This document shows, piece by piece, positions 7,911-18,256 of a stretch of DNA of 64,000 nucleotides. The DNA comes from Azospirillum rugosum. Its GTDB lineage: Bacteria > Pseudomonadota > Alphaproteobacteria > Azospirillales > Azospirillaceae. The notes under the pieces are model-generated. The model was not told the origin of the DNA. It worked only from the letters and a program-made list of their open reading frames with translations, and searched no databases. The translations under genes were made by a program, and so were the position numbers. The stretch spans positions 124,001-188,000 of the forward strand of contig NZ_JAGINP010000015.1 in assembly GCF_017876155.1 (NCBI RefSeq), written 5' to 3'. How positions within the stretch are numbered: position 1 is the first letter of the stretch; each line of letters starts with the position of its first letter.

Positions 7911-9635
7911 ATGCGCGCAACGGATAGAGGCCTCATGCGTGAAAAGCAGAAAAACCTTCGCCGGCGTGCCGAAGAACTGCTCGTAGCGCAACGCTCGCTC
8001 GTCGATACGACGGGCAAGAGCGCCGACGAACTGCTCCAGGAATTGCTGATCTATCAAGCGGAATTGGAGATCCAGAACCAGGAGCTGATCGAGGCCGAAC
8101 AGGAACTGGAGGCCTCGCGGCTGCAGTACCTGGAGCTGTTCCGGTCGCTTCCGCTGGCCTGCTTCACGCTCACCGAGCGCGGCATCATCGGCGAGGCCAA
8201 TCCGGCGGCGGAACGCCTGTTCGGCCTTCCCGATGACCGACTCCGCGGCTATCCCATCACACTCCTGGTGCACCCCGACGACCATTCCCGTTTCTTCACG
8301 GCATTGGGGCGGTTGCGGCGCGGCGACGAGTGGACCGCGCGCGAGTTTGCCTACACCGGAGCCGCGGGGGTGATCGACGGCCGGACCGATTGCCGTCGGG
8401 TGCATCTGCCGCGCGCGGAAGCCGGTGACGTGCTCGTCACCATCCTCGACGTGAGCCAACGCAAGAAGCTGGAACGGGAACTGCGGGTTGCGCTGCGCAC
8501 CAAGGAGCGCTTCCTGGCGGCCACCAGCCATGATCTACGCCAGCCGGTGCAGGCGCTGCTGCTTCTGGTGGATCGGCTCGCCCGCCACGCTTTGGACCCA
8601 TCCGCGCGCGACGTTGTCGGCCAGATGATGGGCTCCGTTGGTGCGCTGGCCGCCATGCTCGACAGCTTGCTGGACATGTCGCGCCTGGACGCCGGCGTGC
8701 TCAAGCCCGCCATGGCACCGGTCCCACTCGCTCCGATGATGCGGCGGCTGCACAACGAATTCGCGCCGCTGGCCGAGCAGAAGGGGCTCCGTCTGACGAC
8801 GCTGCCGTCCGGCATGATCGGCAGCGCCGATCCCGTCATGCTGGAGCGCATCTGCCGCAACCTCCTGTCGAACGCGATCCGCTACACCCGCCAGGGCCGG
8901 ATCGTCTTCGGCGCGCGGCGGCAAGAACAAGCCGTGCGACTTGAGGTCTGGGACACGGGCATCGGCATCAAGGCCGGCGACATCGACCGCATGTTCGAGG
9001 ATTTCGCCCAGGTCGGTGATCACGCCCGCAATCCGCACGAAGGGCTCGGCCTCGGGTTGGCCATCAGCAAGCGCCTGATCGAGGCACTCGGCGGAACGAT
9101 TTCCGTTCGCTCGCGCGTCGGCAAGGGATCGTGTTTCGCCATTACCTTGCCGATGGCCACATCCGAGGCGCCGCTTCGGACGGACCATGCCGAGAACCCC
9201 TGTGTCTCAGAGCGGCCCACCACACTTCCAGGGCGGCACATTCTGCTCGTGGAGGACGAGGCGATCATCCGCGTGGGGCTCGAGAGCTGCCTGTCCGATT
9301 GGGGCTATCTGGTCGCCTCCTACGAGTCCGGCGACGAGGCGCTTGCCGCGGTAACGGCCGGGCTCACGCCCGATCTGCTGCTCACCGACTACCGGCTTCC
9401 CGGTGGCTTCACCGGCCTTGACCTTATCGACGCCGTGCGGGCACGGGTCGGGTCGGTGATGCCAGGGATCATCCTGAGTGGCGACACCGAGCTGGGCCGC
9501 CTTCTCGCCATGACGGCGAGCGGCTGCCACCTTCTGCACAAGCCGTTCATGCCGGACAAGCTGCGTGCCGCCATCGAAGCGGCATTCGCGAGCAAGCCGG
9601 TCGGCTCCGTCTCATCACCATGTTCTGCACCGTAA
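7911..9635 (+). CDS. Hybrid sensor histidine kinase with PAS domain and receiver
   Basis: 574 residues, no membrane segment, so a cytoplasmic sensor. The order is: coiled coil (about 10-75); PAS domain (75-185, with PLACFTLTERGIIGEANPAA); HisKA with SHDLRQP, phospho-acceptor His207; HATPase with N box (RNLLSNAIRYT), DTGIGI and GLGLGLAISKRL; then a C-terminal receiver with LLVEDE, the phospho-acceptor aspartate in LLLTDYRLP, and lysine in LLHKPF. I chose the ATG at 7911 (GGAG 8 bases upstream) over a TTG at 7875. No partner response regulator lies nearby. It is probably the cargo's own stress sensor, possibly acting through a distant phosphotransfer protein; that is inference. Confidence 0.92.
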   Translation: MRATDRGLMREKQKNLRRRAEELLVAQRSLVDTTGKSADELLQELLIYQAELEIQNQELIEAEQELEASRLQYLELFRSLPLACFTLTERGIIGEANPAAERLFGLPDDRLRGYPITLLVHPDDHSRFFTALGRLRRGDEWTAREFAYTGAAGVIDGRTDCRRVHLPRAEAGDVLVTILDVSQRKKLERELRVALRTKERFLAATSHDLRQPVQALLLLVDRLARHALDPSARDVVGQMMGSVGALAAMLDSLLDMSRLDAGVLKPAMAPVPLAPMMRRLHNEFAPLAEQKGLRLTTLPSGMIGSADPVMLERICRNLLSNAIRYTRQGRIVFGARRQEQAVRLEVWDTGIGIKAGDIDRMFEDFAQVGDHARNPHEGLGLGLAISKRLIEALGGTISVRSRVGKGSCFAITLPMATSEAPLRTDHAENPCVSERPTTLPGRHILLVEDEAIIRVGLESCLSDWGYLVASYESGDEALAAVTAGLTPDLLLTDYRLPGGFTGLDLIDAVRARVGSVMPGIILSGDTELGRLLAMTASGCHLLHKPFMPDKLRAAIEAAFASKPVGSVSSPCSAP

Positions 9636-9723
9636 TCGCACCAGCCCTTCAGGCCGGCCGGGCCACACCAGCACATGGTCGCGACCGCCTGAGGCCGTAA
9701 CCGGGCAGACCAGGAAACGCACG

Positions 9724-9948
9724 ATGGCTGTGTGGCAACCGATCCTCAATCCCAGCGGCCTTGCGAGTGGGGGCGCTTGGACGCGGCTTGGAACGTGGCG
9801 CGCGGAGGTCTTCCATGCCGCCGAGCCGCCGGAAGATTGGGCCTGGGAGGCGGTGCACGACGGCGACCGCCGCACCATCACGGGATGGGCCGGCACGCGG
9901 GAGGCGGCACAGGCCGCCGAGCGGGCCATCCTCTTGCAGGACCAGTAG
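9724..9948 (+). CDS. Small hypothetical protein, 74 residues
   Basis: Small tryptophan-rich protein with no family I recognise. Segments such as WAWEAVHDGDRRTITGW followed by GTREAAQAAERAILLQ look like a small beta-sheet unit plus a C-terminal helix. The ATG has AGGA about 9 bases upstream. It lies 88 bases after the kinase gene and ends 65 bases from the convergent groEL stop, with a shared hairpin between. Confidence 0.5.
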   Translation: MAVWQPILNPSGLASGGAWTRLGTWRAEVFHAAEPPEDWAWEAVHDGDRRTITGWAGTREAAQAAERAILLQDQ

Positions 9949-9964
9949 GGGGCCCCCCACTGCG

Positions 9965-9994
9965 GAGCGGCTGGCCTCCTGCGACCAGCCGCTC
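9965..9994. terminator. Bidirectional hairpin between convergent genes
   Basis: Perfect 10-bp stem GAGCGGCTGG (9965-9974) with CCAGCCGCTC (9985-9994) and a 10-base loop. It lies between the convergent ends of the small gene and groEL. There is no T-run on either side. Confidence 0.5.
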
Positions 9995-10013
9995 CTCACC
10001 GCCGAAGTCAGGG

Positions 10014-11648
<1,635 letters not shown>

Positions 11649-11687
11649 TGTCCGATCCTCCCTTTCTTCGTGCAGTCGCTTGGACGG

Positions 11688-11978
11688 TCAGGCGGTGATG
11701 ACCGCCATGATGTCGGACTCCTTCATGATCACGTAGTCCTCACCTTCGATCTTCACCTCGGTGCCCGCCCATTTGCCGAACAGCACGCGGTCGCCCGGCT
11801 TGACGTCGAGCGGCTGCAGGCGGCCTTGCTCGTCGCGGGCACCGGGGCCGACCGCCACCACGTCGCCCTGCATCGGCTTTTCCTTGGCGGTGTCGGGAAT
11901 GAGGATGCCGCCGGCGGTCCGGGCTTCCTCCTCGACGCGGCGGATCACGACACGATCATGCAGCGGACGGAATCGCAT
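11688..11978 (-). CDS. groES: Co-chaperonin GroES (10 kDa)
   Basis: 96 residues, full length. FRPLHDRVVIRRV opens the beta-barrel, GGILIPDTAKEKP is the mobile loop that binds GroEL, and VLFGKWAGTEVKIEGEDY lies near the end. The ribosome site GGGAGGAT lies about 6 bases before the ATG. It begins 25 bases after the protease gene, leaving no room for a promoter or a CIRCE operator, so expression must come from the upstream operon promoter. Confidence 0.97.
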   Translation of the reverse strand: MRFRPLHDRVVIRRVEEEARTAGGILIPDTAKEKPMQGDVVAVGPGARDEQGRLQPLDVKPGDRVLFGKWAGTEVKIEGEDYVIMKESDIMAVITA

Positions 11979-12003
11979 GGTTGATCCTCCCTATGATCAT
12001 GGT

Positions 12004-13077
12004 TCACGATCTTGCGGCGGGTTCGACGCGTGTGGTGACGCTGCGCTGGGTTCCATTCCGCTGCAACATCAGCTCCACGCGGTCGCCGACCCGCTTCAGC
12101 CCGACGCGGTTGCGCACTTGCGTCGCGCTGCGGACGGGACTGCCGTCGATGGCGACGATGATATCGCCCCGGCGTATTCCGGCGCGGTCCGCCGGCGAAC
12201 CCTGCTCGACCTGGGCGACCACGGCTCCTTCGACCTCCTTCACCCCCATCGCGGAAGCCACCTCCGGCGTCAGATCCTGGACGGCGACGCCGATGCGGCC
12301 GCGCCGGATCTCGCCGTACTGGAGGATCTGGTCCATCACTTGGCGGGCCATGTTGATCGGCACGGCGAAGCCGATGCCGATGTTGCCGCCGCTGGGCGCG
12401 AGAATCGCCGTGTTGATGCCGACCAGTCGGCCGCGCAGATCGACCAGCGCCCCGCCGGAGTTGCCGGGGTTGATCGAGGCGTCGGTCTGGATGAAGTCCT
12501 CGTAGCCCTCGCTGAGGCCGCTGCGTCCGAGCGCGCTGACGATCCCCGAGGTCACCGTCTGGCCCAGGCCGAAGGGGTTGCCGATGGCGACGACATAGTC
12601 CCCGACCTCCAGCCGGTCGCTGTCGCCCAGCGGCACGGCGGTCAGGCCGCTCGCCTCGATCTTCAGGACGGCGATTTCCGTCTGCGGGTCCCGCCCCAGG
12701 AGCTTGGCGCGGAACTGGCGCTTGTCCTTGGTCGTCACCTCGATCACCTCGGCGTTCTCGACGACGTGGTTGTTGGTGAGGATGTAGCCGTTGCGCGCGT
12801 CCACGATGACCCCGGACCCGGCGGCCCTGGTCTCGCGCTGCAGACGCTCCGGCAGGTCGAAGAAACGGCGGAAAAAGGGATCGCGCAGAAGCGGGTTGTC
12901 CATCTCCGTGCGCCCGCGCACCGCAATGTTCACCACGCCGGGTGTGACGGCGCTCAGCATCGGGGCGAGGCTGGGAAGGGAGAGTTCCTGCGCGGACACG
13001 CGCGATGACACGGTGGCCGGAGTTGCGCAGGCGAGCAGAACGAACAGGAGGGTGAAGCGGGACAGGGATCGCAGCAT
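12004..13077 (-). CDS. DegP/HtrA-type periplasmic serine protease with one PDZ domain
   Basis: 357 residues from the start with GGGAG 8 bases upstream; longer in-phase starts run into the neighbour. A signal peptide or anchor (FTLLFVLLACATPATVSS) is followed by the trypsin-like domain with the catalytic triad: His in TNNHVVENA, Asp in DPQTEIAVLKI and Ser in NPGNSGGALVD. One PDZ domain follows (GRIGVAVQDLTPEVA to about GDRVELMLQRNG). With one PDZ domain it resembles DegS/HhoB more than the two-PDZ DegP. It degrades misfolded envelope proteins. Part of the heat-shock operon between the SPW gene and groES. Confidence 0.93.
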   Translation of the reverse strand: MLRSLSRFTLLFVLLACATPATVSSRVSAQELSLPSLAPMLSAVTPGVVNIAVRGRTEMDNPLLRDPFFRRFFDLPERLQRETRAAGSGVIVDARNGYILTNNHVVENAEVIEVTTKDKRQFRAKLLGRDPQTEIAVLKIEASGLTAVPLGDSDRLEVGDYVVAIGNPFGLGQTVTSGIVSALGRSGLSEGYEDFIQTDASINPGNSGGALVDLRGRLVGINTAILAPSGGNIGIGFAVPINMARQVMDQILQYGEIRRGRIGVAVQDLTPEVASAMGVKEVEGAVVAQVEQGSPADRAGIRRGDIIVAIDGSPVRSATQVRNRVGLKRVGDRVELMLQRNGTQRSVTTRVEPAARS

Positions 13078-13117
13078 GGCGGCACTCCCTTCAACGGCCT
13101 TCTTCAACGGCTTTGAC

Positions 13118-13151
13118 GCCGGGCGCGTCCGCATTGTCGGACGCACCCGGC
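13118..13151 (-). other. Intergenic hairpin, SPW gene / protease gene
   Basis: 14-bp stem (13118-13131 with 13138-13151, one G-U pair in the leftward RNA) and a 6-base loop. No T-run follows. One of four strong hairpins at gene boundaries in this operon; it may be a partial terminator, processing site or 3'-end stabiliser that sets unequal expression. Confidence 0.5.
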
Positions 13152-13163
13152 GGGCAGGTGGCG

Positions 13164-13538
13164 TCACGCGGTCAGCCGCGGCGGATTGCGGTGGAAGTAC
13201 CAGCCCACGGCCGCCGACAGCACGGCCACCGCCAAGCCCACGACCACATGGCTCCACATGGCCGAGGTATGGCCGGCGAAGCCGAGGACCCAGGGCGCCA
13301 CGACCGCCCACAGGCCGACCACGAGGTTCACCCATTCCTCCCACTCGGCGAAGGAGAAGATCGCCGCCGCCGCCAGGACGATCATCACCGCTCCGGTGAT
13401 CCAGGCGTTCCACGCCGCCGTCGTCTGGTCCATGAAGCCGTACAGCCACGGTCCGAGGAACAGAGCGGCGCCGAGCAGCAGGTTCACCATGTCAACGATG
13501 CCCTTGTCTTTCCTATCCTTCCACGTCGCGTAGGTCAT
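13164..13538 (-). CDS. SPW repeat-family inner membrane protein
   Basis: 124 residues from an ATG preceded by GGAGGG. There are four hydrophobic segments in two repeats, each opening with a W/N-V-x-L-hydrophobic pattern: DMVNLLLGAALFLGPWLYGF and WVNLVVGLWAVVAPWVLGF. This is the SPW-repeat fold, and the GPWLYGF and APWVLGF pieces stand in for the SPW motif. Function is unknown; family members are frequent in stress islands near FtsH or Hsp20. Flanked by hairpins on both sides in the operon. Confidence 0.82.
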   Translation of the reverse strand: MTYATWKDRKDKGIVDMVNLLLGAALFLGPWLYGFMDQTTAAWNAWITGAVMIVLAAAAIFSFAEWEEWVNLVVGLWAVVAPWVLGFAGHTSAMWSHVVVGLAVAVLSAAVGWYFHRNPPRLTA

Positions 13539-13560
13539 AGCTTCCCTCCATCGATAATGC

Positions 13561-13592
13561 CCGGCCCCCTGAAATCCAGAACCGGGGGCCGG
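13561..13592 (-). other. Intergenic hairpin, ftsH / SPW gene
   Basis: 9-bp stem CCGGCCCCC (13561-13569) with GGGGGCCGG (13584-13592). It follows the ftsH stop at once and lies just before the ribosome site of the SPW gene. No T-run. Possible attenuator or mRNA stabiliser. Confidence 0.45.
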
Positions 13593-13593
13593 A

Positions 13594-15456
<1,863 letters not shown>

Positions 15457-15478
15457 GGCGCCTCCAACGTCCGATGTC

Positions 15479-15835
15479 TCAGCTCACGGCGCCGCCCGCG
15501 AGGAGTCGCGCCACCACCAGTCCCGGCCGCAACGAGGGGGCGAGCAAAGCCAGAAGACCAAGAGCGGCCGAAGCCGCCGCTTCGTCCCACAGGGTGAAGT
15601 GCGCTGCGAAGACGGGCTCTTCGCGCAGCTCCGCGGCGGTGGCGGCCGCGATGGCCCCCATGAGCAAAAGCACGCCCAGCATGGGCATCAGCTCGGCGGG
15701 GTAAAGAGAGGCGACGAACAGGCAAAAGGCCACGGTGAGGCCCCAGCGGATCAGATGCTCCTCATTGCGGCTGAGGGGCTTGTCGTCCTCGGGGCCTTTC
15801 CACCCGCGCCAATCCCAGGGGTCGGGCATCCACAT
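15479..15835 (-). CDS. Small inner membrane protein of unknown function
   Basis: 118 residues; no family recognised. The N-terminus is tryptophan-rich and hydrophilic (MWMPDPWDWRGWKGP). Three hydrophobic stretches follow (GLTVAFCLFVASLYPAEL, MLGVLLLMGAIAAATAA and ASAALGLLALLAPSL). It lies between the NDUFS4-domain gene (12 bases upstream) and ftsH (22 bases downstream), so it belongs to the operon. A role in membrane stress or as an FtsH partner would be a guess from position only. Confidence 0.7.
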   Translation of the reverse strand: MWMPDPWDWRGWKGPEDDKPLSRNEEHLIRWGLTVAFCLFVASLYPAELMPMLGVLLLMGAIAAATAAELREEPVFAAHFTLWDEAAASAALGLLALLAPSLRPGLVVARLLAGGAVS

Positions 15836-15847
15836 GGCCGGCCTCCC

Positions 15848-16648
15848 TCACGCGACCCTGGCTCCGTCGGGAGCGGACTCTTCGGGAGCCGGGACGACAT
15901 TGGTGTTGGCGGCAGCCGGAGGCATCGAACCCGCGTCGAGCGCGCGCAGGGCCGCCCGCACCTCCTCCAGGCGCGACGGCTCGCCGTCCAGCCAGGACTC
16001 GTCCCGGGTCGCTTCGATGCGCAGCGCGTCCCATTCCCAGGAGGTCAGGATGCAGCGCTTTTCCGTGCGCGTCAGCGCCGGATGGAACACCACATCTTGC
16101 GGATCGTGGAACACGCGCGAGGGATCGAGGATGGCCCGCTCCACCTCCGCGGCCGTCCACCGCAGGCCGCCACCGCGGACCGGATCGAGGCAGTCCAGCA
16201 TCCAGTCGGACCACAGCACGGTCGGGGGGCCTACTTGCTCAACACCCACACGCCGGTCGGGCGGCGCATGATCGACTTCGTAGGGGATGCCATGACGTAC
16301 CGCGAAGCGTTCCGCCGCCTCCCGGGTGGGGAAGCGCAGTTCGACATGGCGCAGGGGATCGCCGCCGCCGCACCAGCCCATGAGCGGCTCGATGAACTGG
16401 GCCGAGCAGGGCTGGAAGCTCAGCACCCAATCATGCGCGCGGGCCTTGCCGGACGTCATCACGGTGCGTCCAGGCTTGCGGATGATGGCCGTCGTATCCG
16501 GCGGAAGGGGGGGTGATGGGGACGCCGGAGCACGGTCGTTGGCGGTCAGCGGCCGTGCCCAGGGCATGGCCGGCGCGGGGGCAACGGACCAACCCAGTGG
16601 ATTCAATGACGGAAGGTTCGACTCACCCTGGTTCTTCTCCAGCCACAT
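15848..16648 (-). CDS. Protein with ETC complex I subunit (NDUFS4-like) domain
   Basis: 266 residues, ATG preceded by GGAGGATGTC. Residues about 60-125 match the NDUFS4/NDUFA-type conserved region: RTVMTSGKARAHDWVLSF, then EPLMGWCGGGDPLRHVEL and FPTREAAERFAVRHGIPYEV. That domain normally belongs to an accessory subunit of respiratory complex I, which is about 100-130 residues in alphaproteobacteria. Here it has a proline-rich 55-residue N-extension and a 130-residue C-terminal region (LTRTEKRCILTSWEWDALRIE) not seen in that subunit. Its place in a proteostasis operon suggests a stress role at complex I or a re-used binding domain. Confidence 0.75.
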   Translation of the reverse strand: MWLEKNQGESNLPSLNPLGWSVAPAPAMPWARPLTANDRAPASPSPPLPPDTTAIIRKPGRTVMTSGKARAHDWVLSFQPCSAQFIEPLMGWCGGGDPLRHVELRFPTREAAERFAVRHGIPYEVDHAPPDRRVGVEQVGPPTVLWSDWMLDCLDPVRGGGLRWTAAEVERAILDPSRVFHDPQDVVFHPALTRTEKRCILTSWEWDALRIEATRDESWLDGEPSRLEEVRAALRALDAGSMPPAAANTNVVPAPEESAPDGARVA

Positions 16649-16676
16649 GACATCCTCCCTGACCCGGACGATGCCG

Positions 16677-16710
16677 GCGCGCCGTCCGCCGGACCGGACG
16701 GGCGGCGCGC
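16677..16710 (-). other. Intergenic hairpin, hsp20 / NDUFS4-domain gene
   Basis: Outer 8-bp stem GCGCGCCG (16677-16684) with CGGCGCGC (16703-16710), continued by a TCCG/CGGA inner stem with a small bulge. It lies in the 80-base gap after the second hsp20 gene. No T-run. Confidence 0.45.
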
Positions 16711-16728
16711 TGATGGACGATTGCCGTC

Positions 16729-17247
16729 TTACTTCGCGTTCACCGGAATGCGCTTGACCTTGCCCTCCACCTCGGGCGACTTGGGCAGCACGACCGTGAG
16801 GACGCCGTTCTTGAACGAGGCGCTGACCTTGCCCTCATCCACGTCCGGGCCCACGGCGATGGATCGCTGGAAGCGGCCGTGATAGCGCTCGCTGTAGCGT
16901 GCGCCGTCGCCTTCGTGCTCCACCTTCTTTTCGCCCTTCAGGGTCAGCACGCCGTCCTGGAAGGTGAGGTCGATGTCCTTGTCCTCCAGGCCGGGCAGTT
17001 CCGCCGTCACCCGGTACTCCTTGTCGGTCTCGACGACATCGGTGTGCGGCCAGCCGCCAAAGCCGGTGCCGCCAAATCCCGAACCTCCGAATGCGACCGA
17101 CGGCAGGCGGCCTTCGAGGCCGCGGAACACGTCGTCGAACAGGCGGTTCATTTCGCGCTGCAGGGACAGGAAGGGGTCCATGACCTCGCCACCCCGCACG
17201 CTGGGGGTCCGCTCGCGGCCCCAGGGAATGAGATCACGCACGCTCAT
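16729..17247 (-). CDS. Small heat shock protein, Hsp20 family
   Basis: 172 residues. ATP-independent holdase that binds unfolding proteins. ATG at 17247 chosen for GGAGGATGAC directly upstream. The N-terminal arm has DPFLSLQREMNRLFDDVFRG. The alpha-crystallin domain spans about 65-165 (HTDVVETDKEYRVTAELPGL, then FQDGVLTLKGEKK) with the GVLTVVLPK signature (A-x-x-x-n-G-v-L form: ASFKNGVLTVVLPK), and the tail carries KRIPV in place of I-x-I. It is of the class C type, unlike the IbpA-like neighbour, so the two may form mixed or complementary oligomers. Confidence 0.95.
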   Translation of the reverse strand: MSVRDLIPWGRERTPSVRGGEVMDPFLSLQREMNRLFDDVFRGLEGRLPSVAFGGSGFGGTGFGGWPHTDVVETDKEYRVTAELPGLEDKDIDLTFQDGVLTLKGEKKVEHEGDGARYSERYHGRFQRSIAVGPDVDEGKVSASFKNGVLTVVLPKSPEVEGKVKRIPVNAK

Positions 17248-17306
17248 GTCATCCTCCTTTCTTGATCGTGACCGCTCCTTTCGTTGAGGCATTGGCGCAC
17301 GACGGC

Positions 17307-17330
17307 GCCGGCCCGCCGCAACGGGCCGGC
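17307..17330 (-). other. Intergenic hairpin between the two hsp20 genes
   Basis: Perfect 9-bp stem GCCGGCCCG (17307-17315) with CGGGCCGGC (17322-17330) and a 6-base loop, in the 104-base gap after the first hsp20 gene. No T-run, so read-through into the rest of the operon is likely. Confidence 0.5.
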
Positions 17331-17351
17331 GACCGCCTTTTCGTCAGGCGA

Positions 17352-17822
17352 TCACGCGGCCTTCTGGGAGCCGGACGGCTGGGCCTCGATGGTCGTGGGC
17401 TGCGAGGCGCCGCCGATCTGGATGGTCCGCGGCTTCATCATCTCCGGCAGCTCACGGGCGAGCTCGACGGACAGCAGCCCGTTCTCCAGATTGGCACCCT
17501 TCACCTGGACATAGTCGGCCAGCTCGAACCGGCGCTCGAAAGCACGCATGGCAAGACCGTGGTGCAGGTACTGGACATGGTCACGCCCCGGCTTGCGGCC
17601 GGCGACCACCAGCAGGTTGGGCTGCGCGGTGATGGAGATGTCCTCGGGCGCGAAGCCGGCCACCGCCATGGTGATGCGGTAGGCGTCCTCGCCGGTCTTC
17701 TCGATGTTGTAGGGCGGGTAGTTGTCCGCCGGCTCGTAGCGCATGGCGTCGTCGAGCAGGTCGGACAGCCGATCGAAACCAACGGTCGATCGGAACAGCG
17801 GTGTGAAGTCGATCATGCCCAT
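17352..17822 (-). CDS. Small heat shock protein, IbpA-like Hsp20
   Basis: 156 residues, first gene of the proteostasis operon. IbpA-type features: DFTPLFRSTVGFDRLSDLL, YPPYNIEKTGEDAYRITMAV and GFAPEDISITAQPN within the alpha-crystallin domain, and the ENGLLSVELARELPE signature before a PRTIQIG tail (the I-x-I anchor). The ATG at 17822 is chosen because GAGGAGG lies 8 bases upstream; a GTG at 17828 sits too close to it. The leader contains a ROSE-like thermometer and an RpoH-type promoter, so translation and transcription are both likely heat-controlled. Confidence 0.95.
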   Translation of the reverse strand: MGMIDFTPLFRSTVGFDRLSDLLDDAMRYEPADNYPPYNIEKTGEDAYRITMAVAGFAPEDISITAQPNLLVVAGRKPGRDHVQYLHHGLAMRAFERRFELADYVQVKGANLENGLLSVELARELPEMMKPRTIQIGGASQPTTIEAQPSGSQKAA

Positions 17823-17912
17823 AGCCACATCCTCCTCAAGAGCAACATGGATACGAGCGCGCCCTGGCAGGGCGCGTTGACGGTGTCAGGTCCCACAGAG
17901 AGCCCCTGACGA
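17823..17912 (-). ncRNA. ROSE-type RNA thermometer in the hsp20 leader
   Basis: The 90-base leader ends with UUGCU-CUUG-AGGAG (17832-17845), the exact pairing that defines ROSE elements: U-U-G-C-U against A-G-G-A-G with a central G-G pair, hiding the ribosome site until heat melts it. Further 5', a strong hairpin (CGCGCCCTG with CAGGGCGCG, 17858-17876) fits the stable supporting stem of ROSE RNAs. ROSE elements are known before hsp20/ibpA genes of rhizobia and enterobacteria. Folding was judged by eye. Confidence 0.7.
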
Positions 17913-17918
17913 CGTTGG

Positions 17919-17946
17919 ATCTAAGCAAACCTGTTTGCGCGTCAAG
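17919..17946 (-). promoter_or_regulatory. RpoH (sigma-32)-type promoter of the proteostasis operon
   Basis: Leftward reading gives CTTG, 17 bases, CTTAGAT, which matches CTTG-N17-CYTATNT with one miss in the -10 element. It sits about 95 bases upstream of the hsp20 start, so RNA would begin near 17912 and include the whole thermometer. Confidence 0.6.
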
Positions 17947-18256
17947 AGGAGGATGAAAGCTCACAAAAGTAGGATGTTGGCGGGCGACCTCCGGCCGATG
18001 AGTTGCCGGTGCAGGACGAAAGCTGGAAGGCGATACATGCCCCGGTCATCCACACAGAACTTCCAAGAGCCTCCCGGCGGTGGTCATCTATAACGCCTTC
18101 TCCATCGGCGGCTACCGAGGCCAGCTCGGCGGGGAGGCGGCTGCTCAGCCGCGACACGGGCCGCCACGCTCTGCCCCGTGCCAAGGCGGCGGGGTAAACC
18201 CATGGCCACATGCCTCGACAACGGCTCCGGCGGAGGCGATAATCTCGCCGAGAACC
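17947..18256. other. Intergenic region, no supportable gene
   Basis: About 310 bases between the hsp20 promoter and the end of tniQ. The short rightward frames at 18003-18197 and around 18080 are antisense or unsupported. No T-rich terminator for tniQ was found. Confidence 0.4.

Noticed and set aside
11979..12003. CIRCE operator before groES
   Set aside because: Only 25 bases lie between the genes and the TTAGCACTC inverted repeat is absent.
13078..13449. N-terminal extension of the protease frame to 13449
   Set aside because: Overlaps the SPW gene antisense-free region with glycine/arginine-rich non-coding composition; the signal peptide and ribosome site support 13077.
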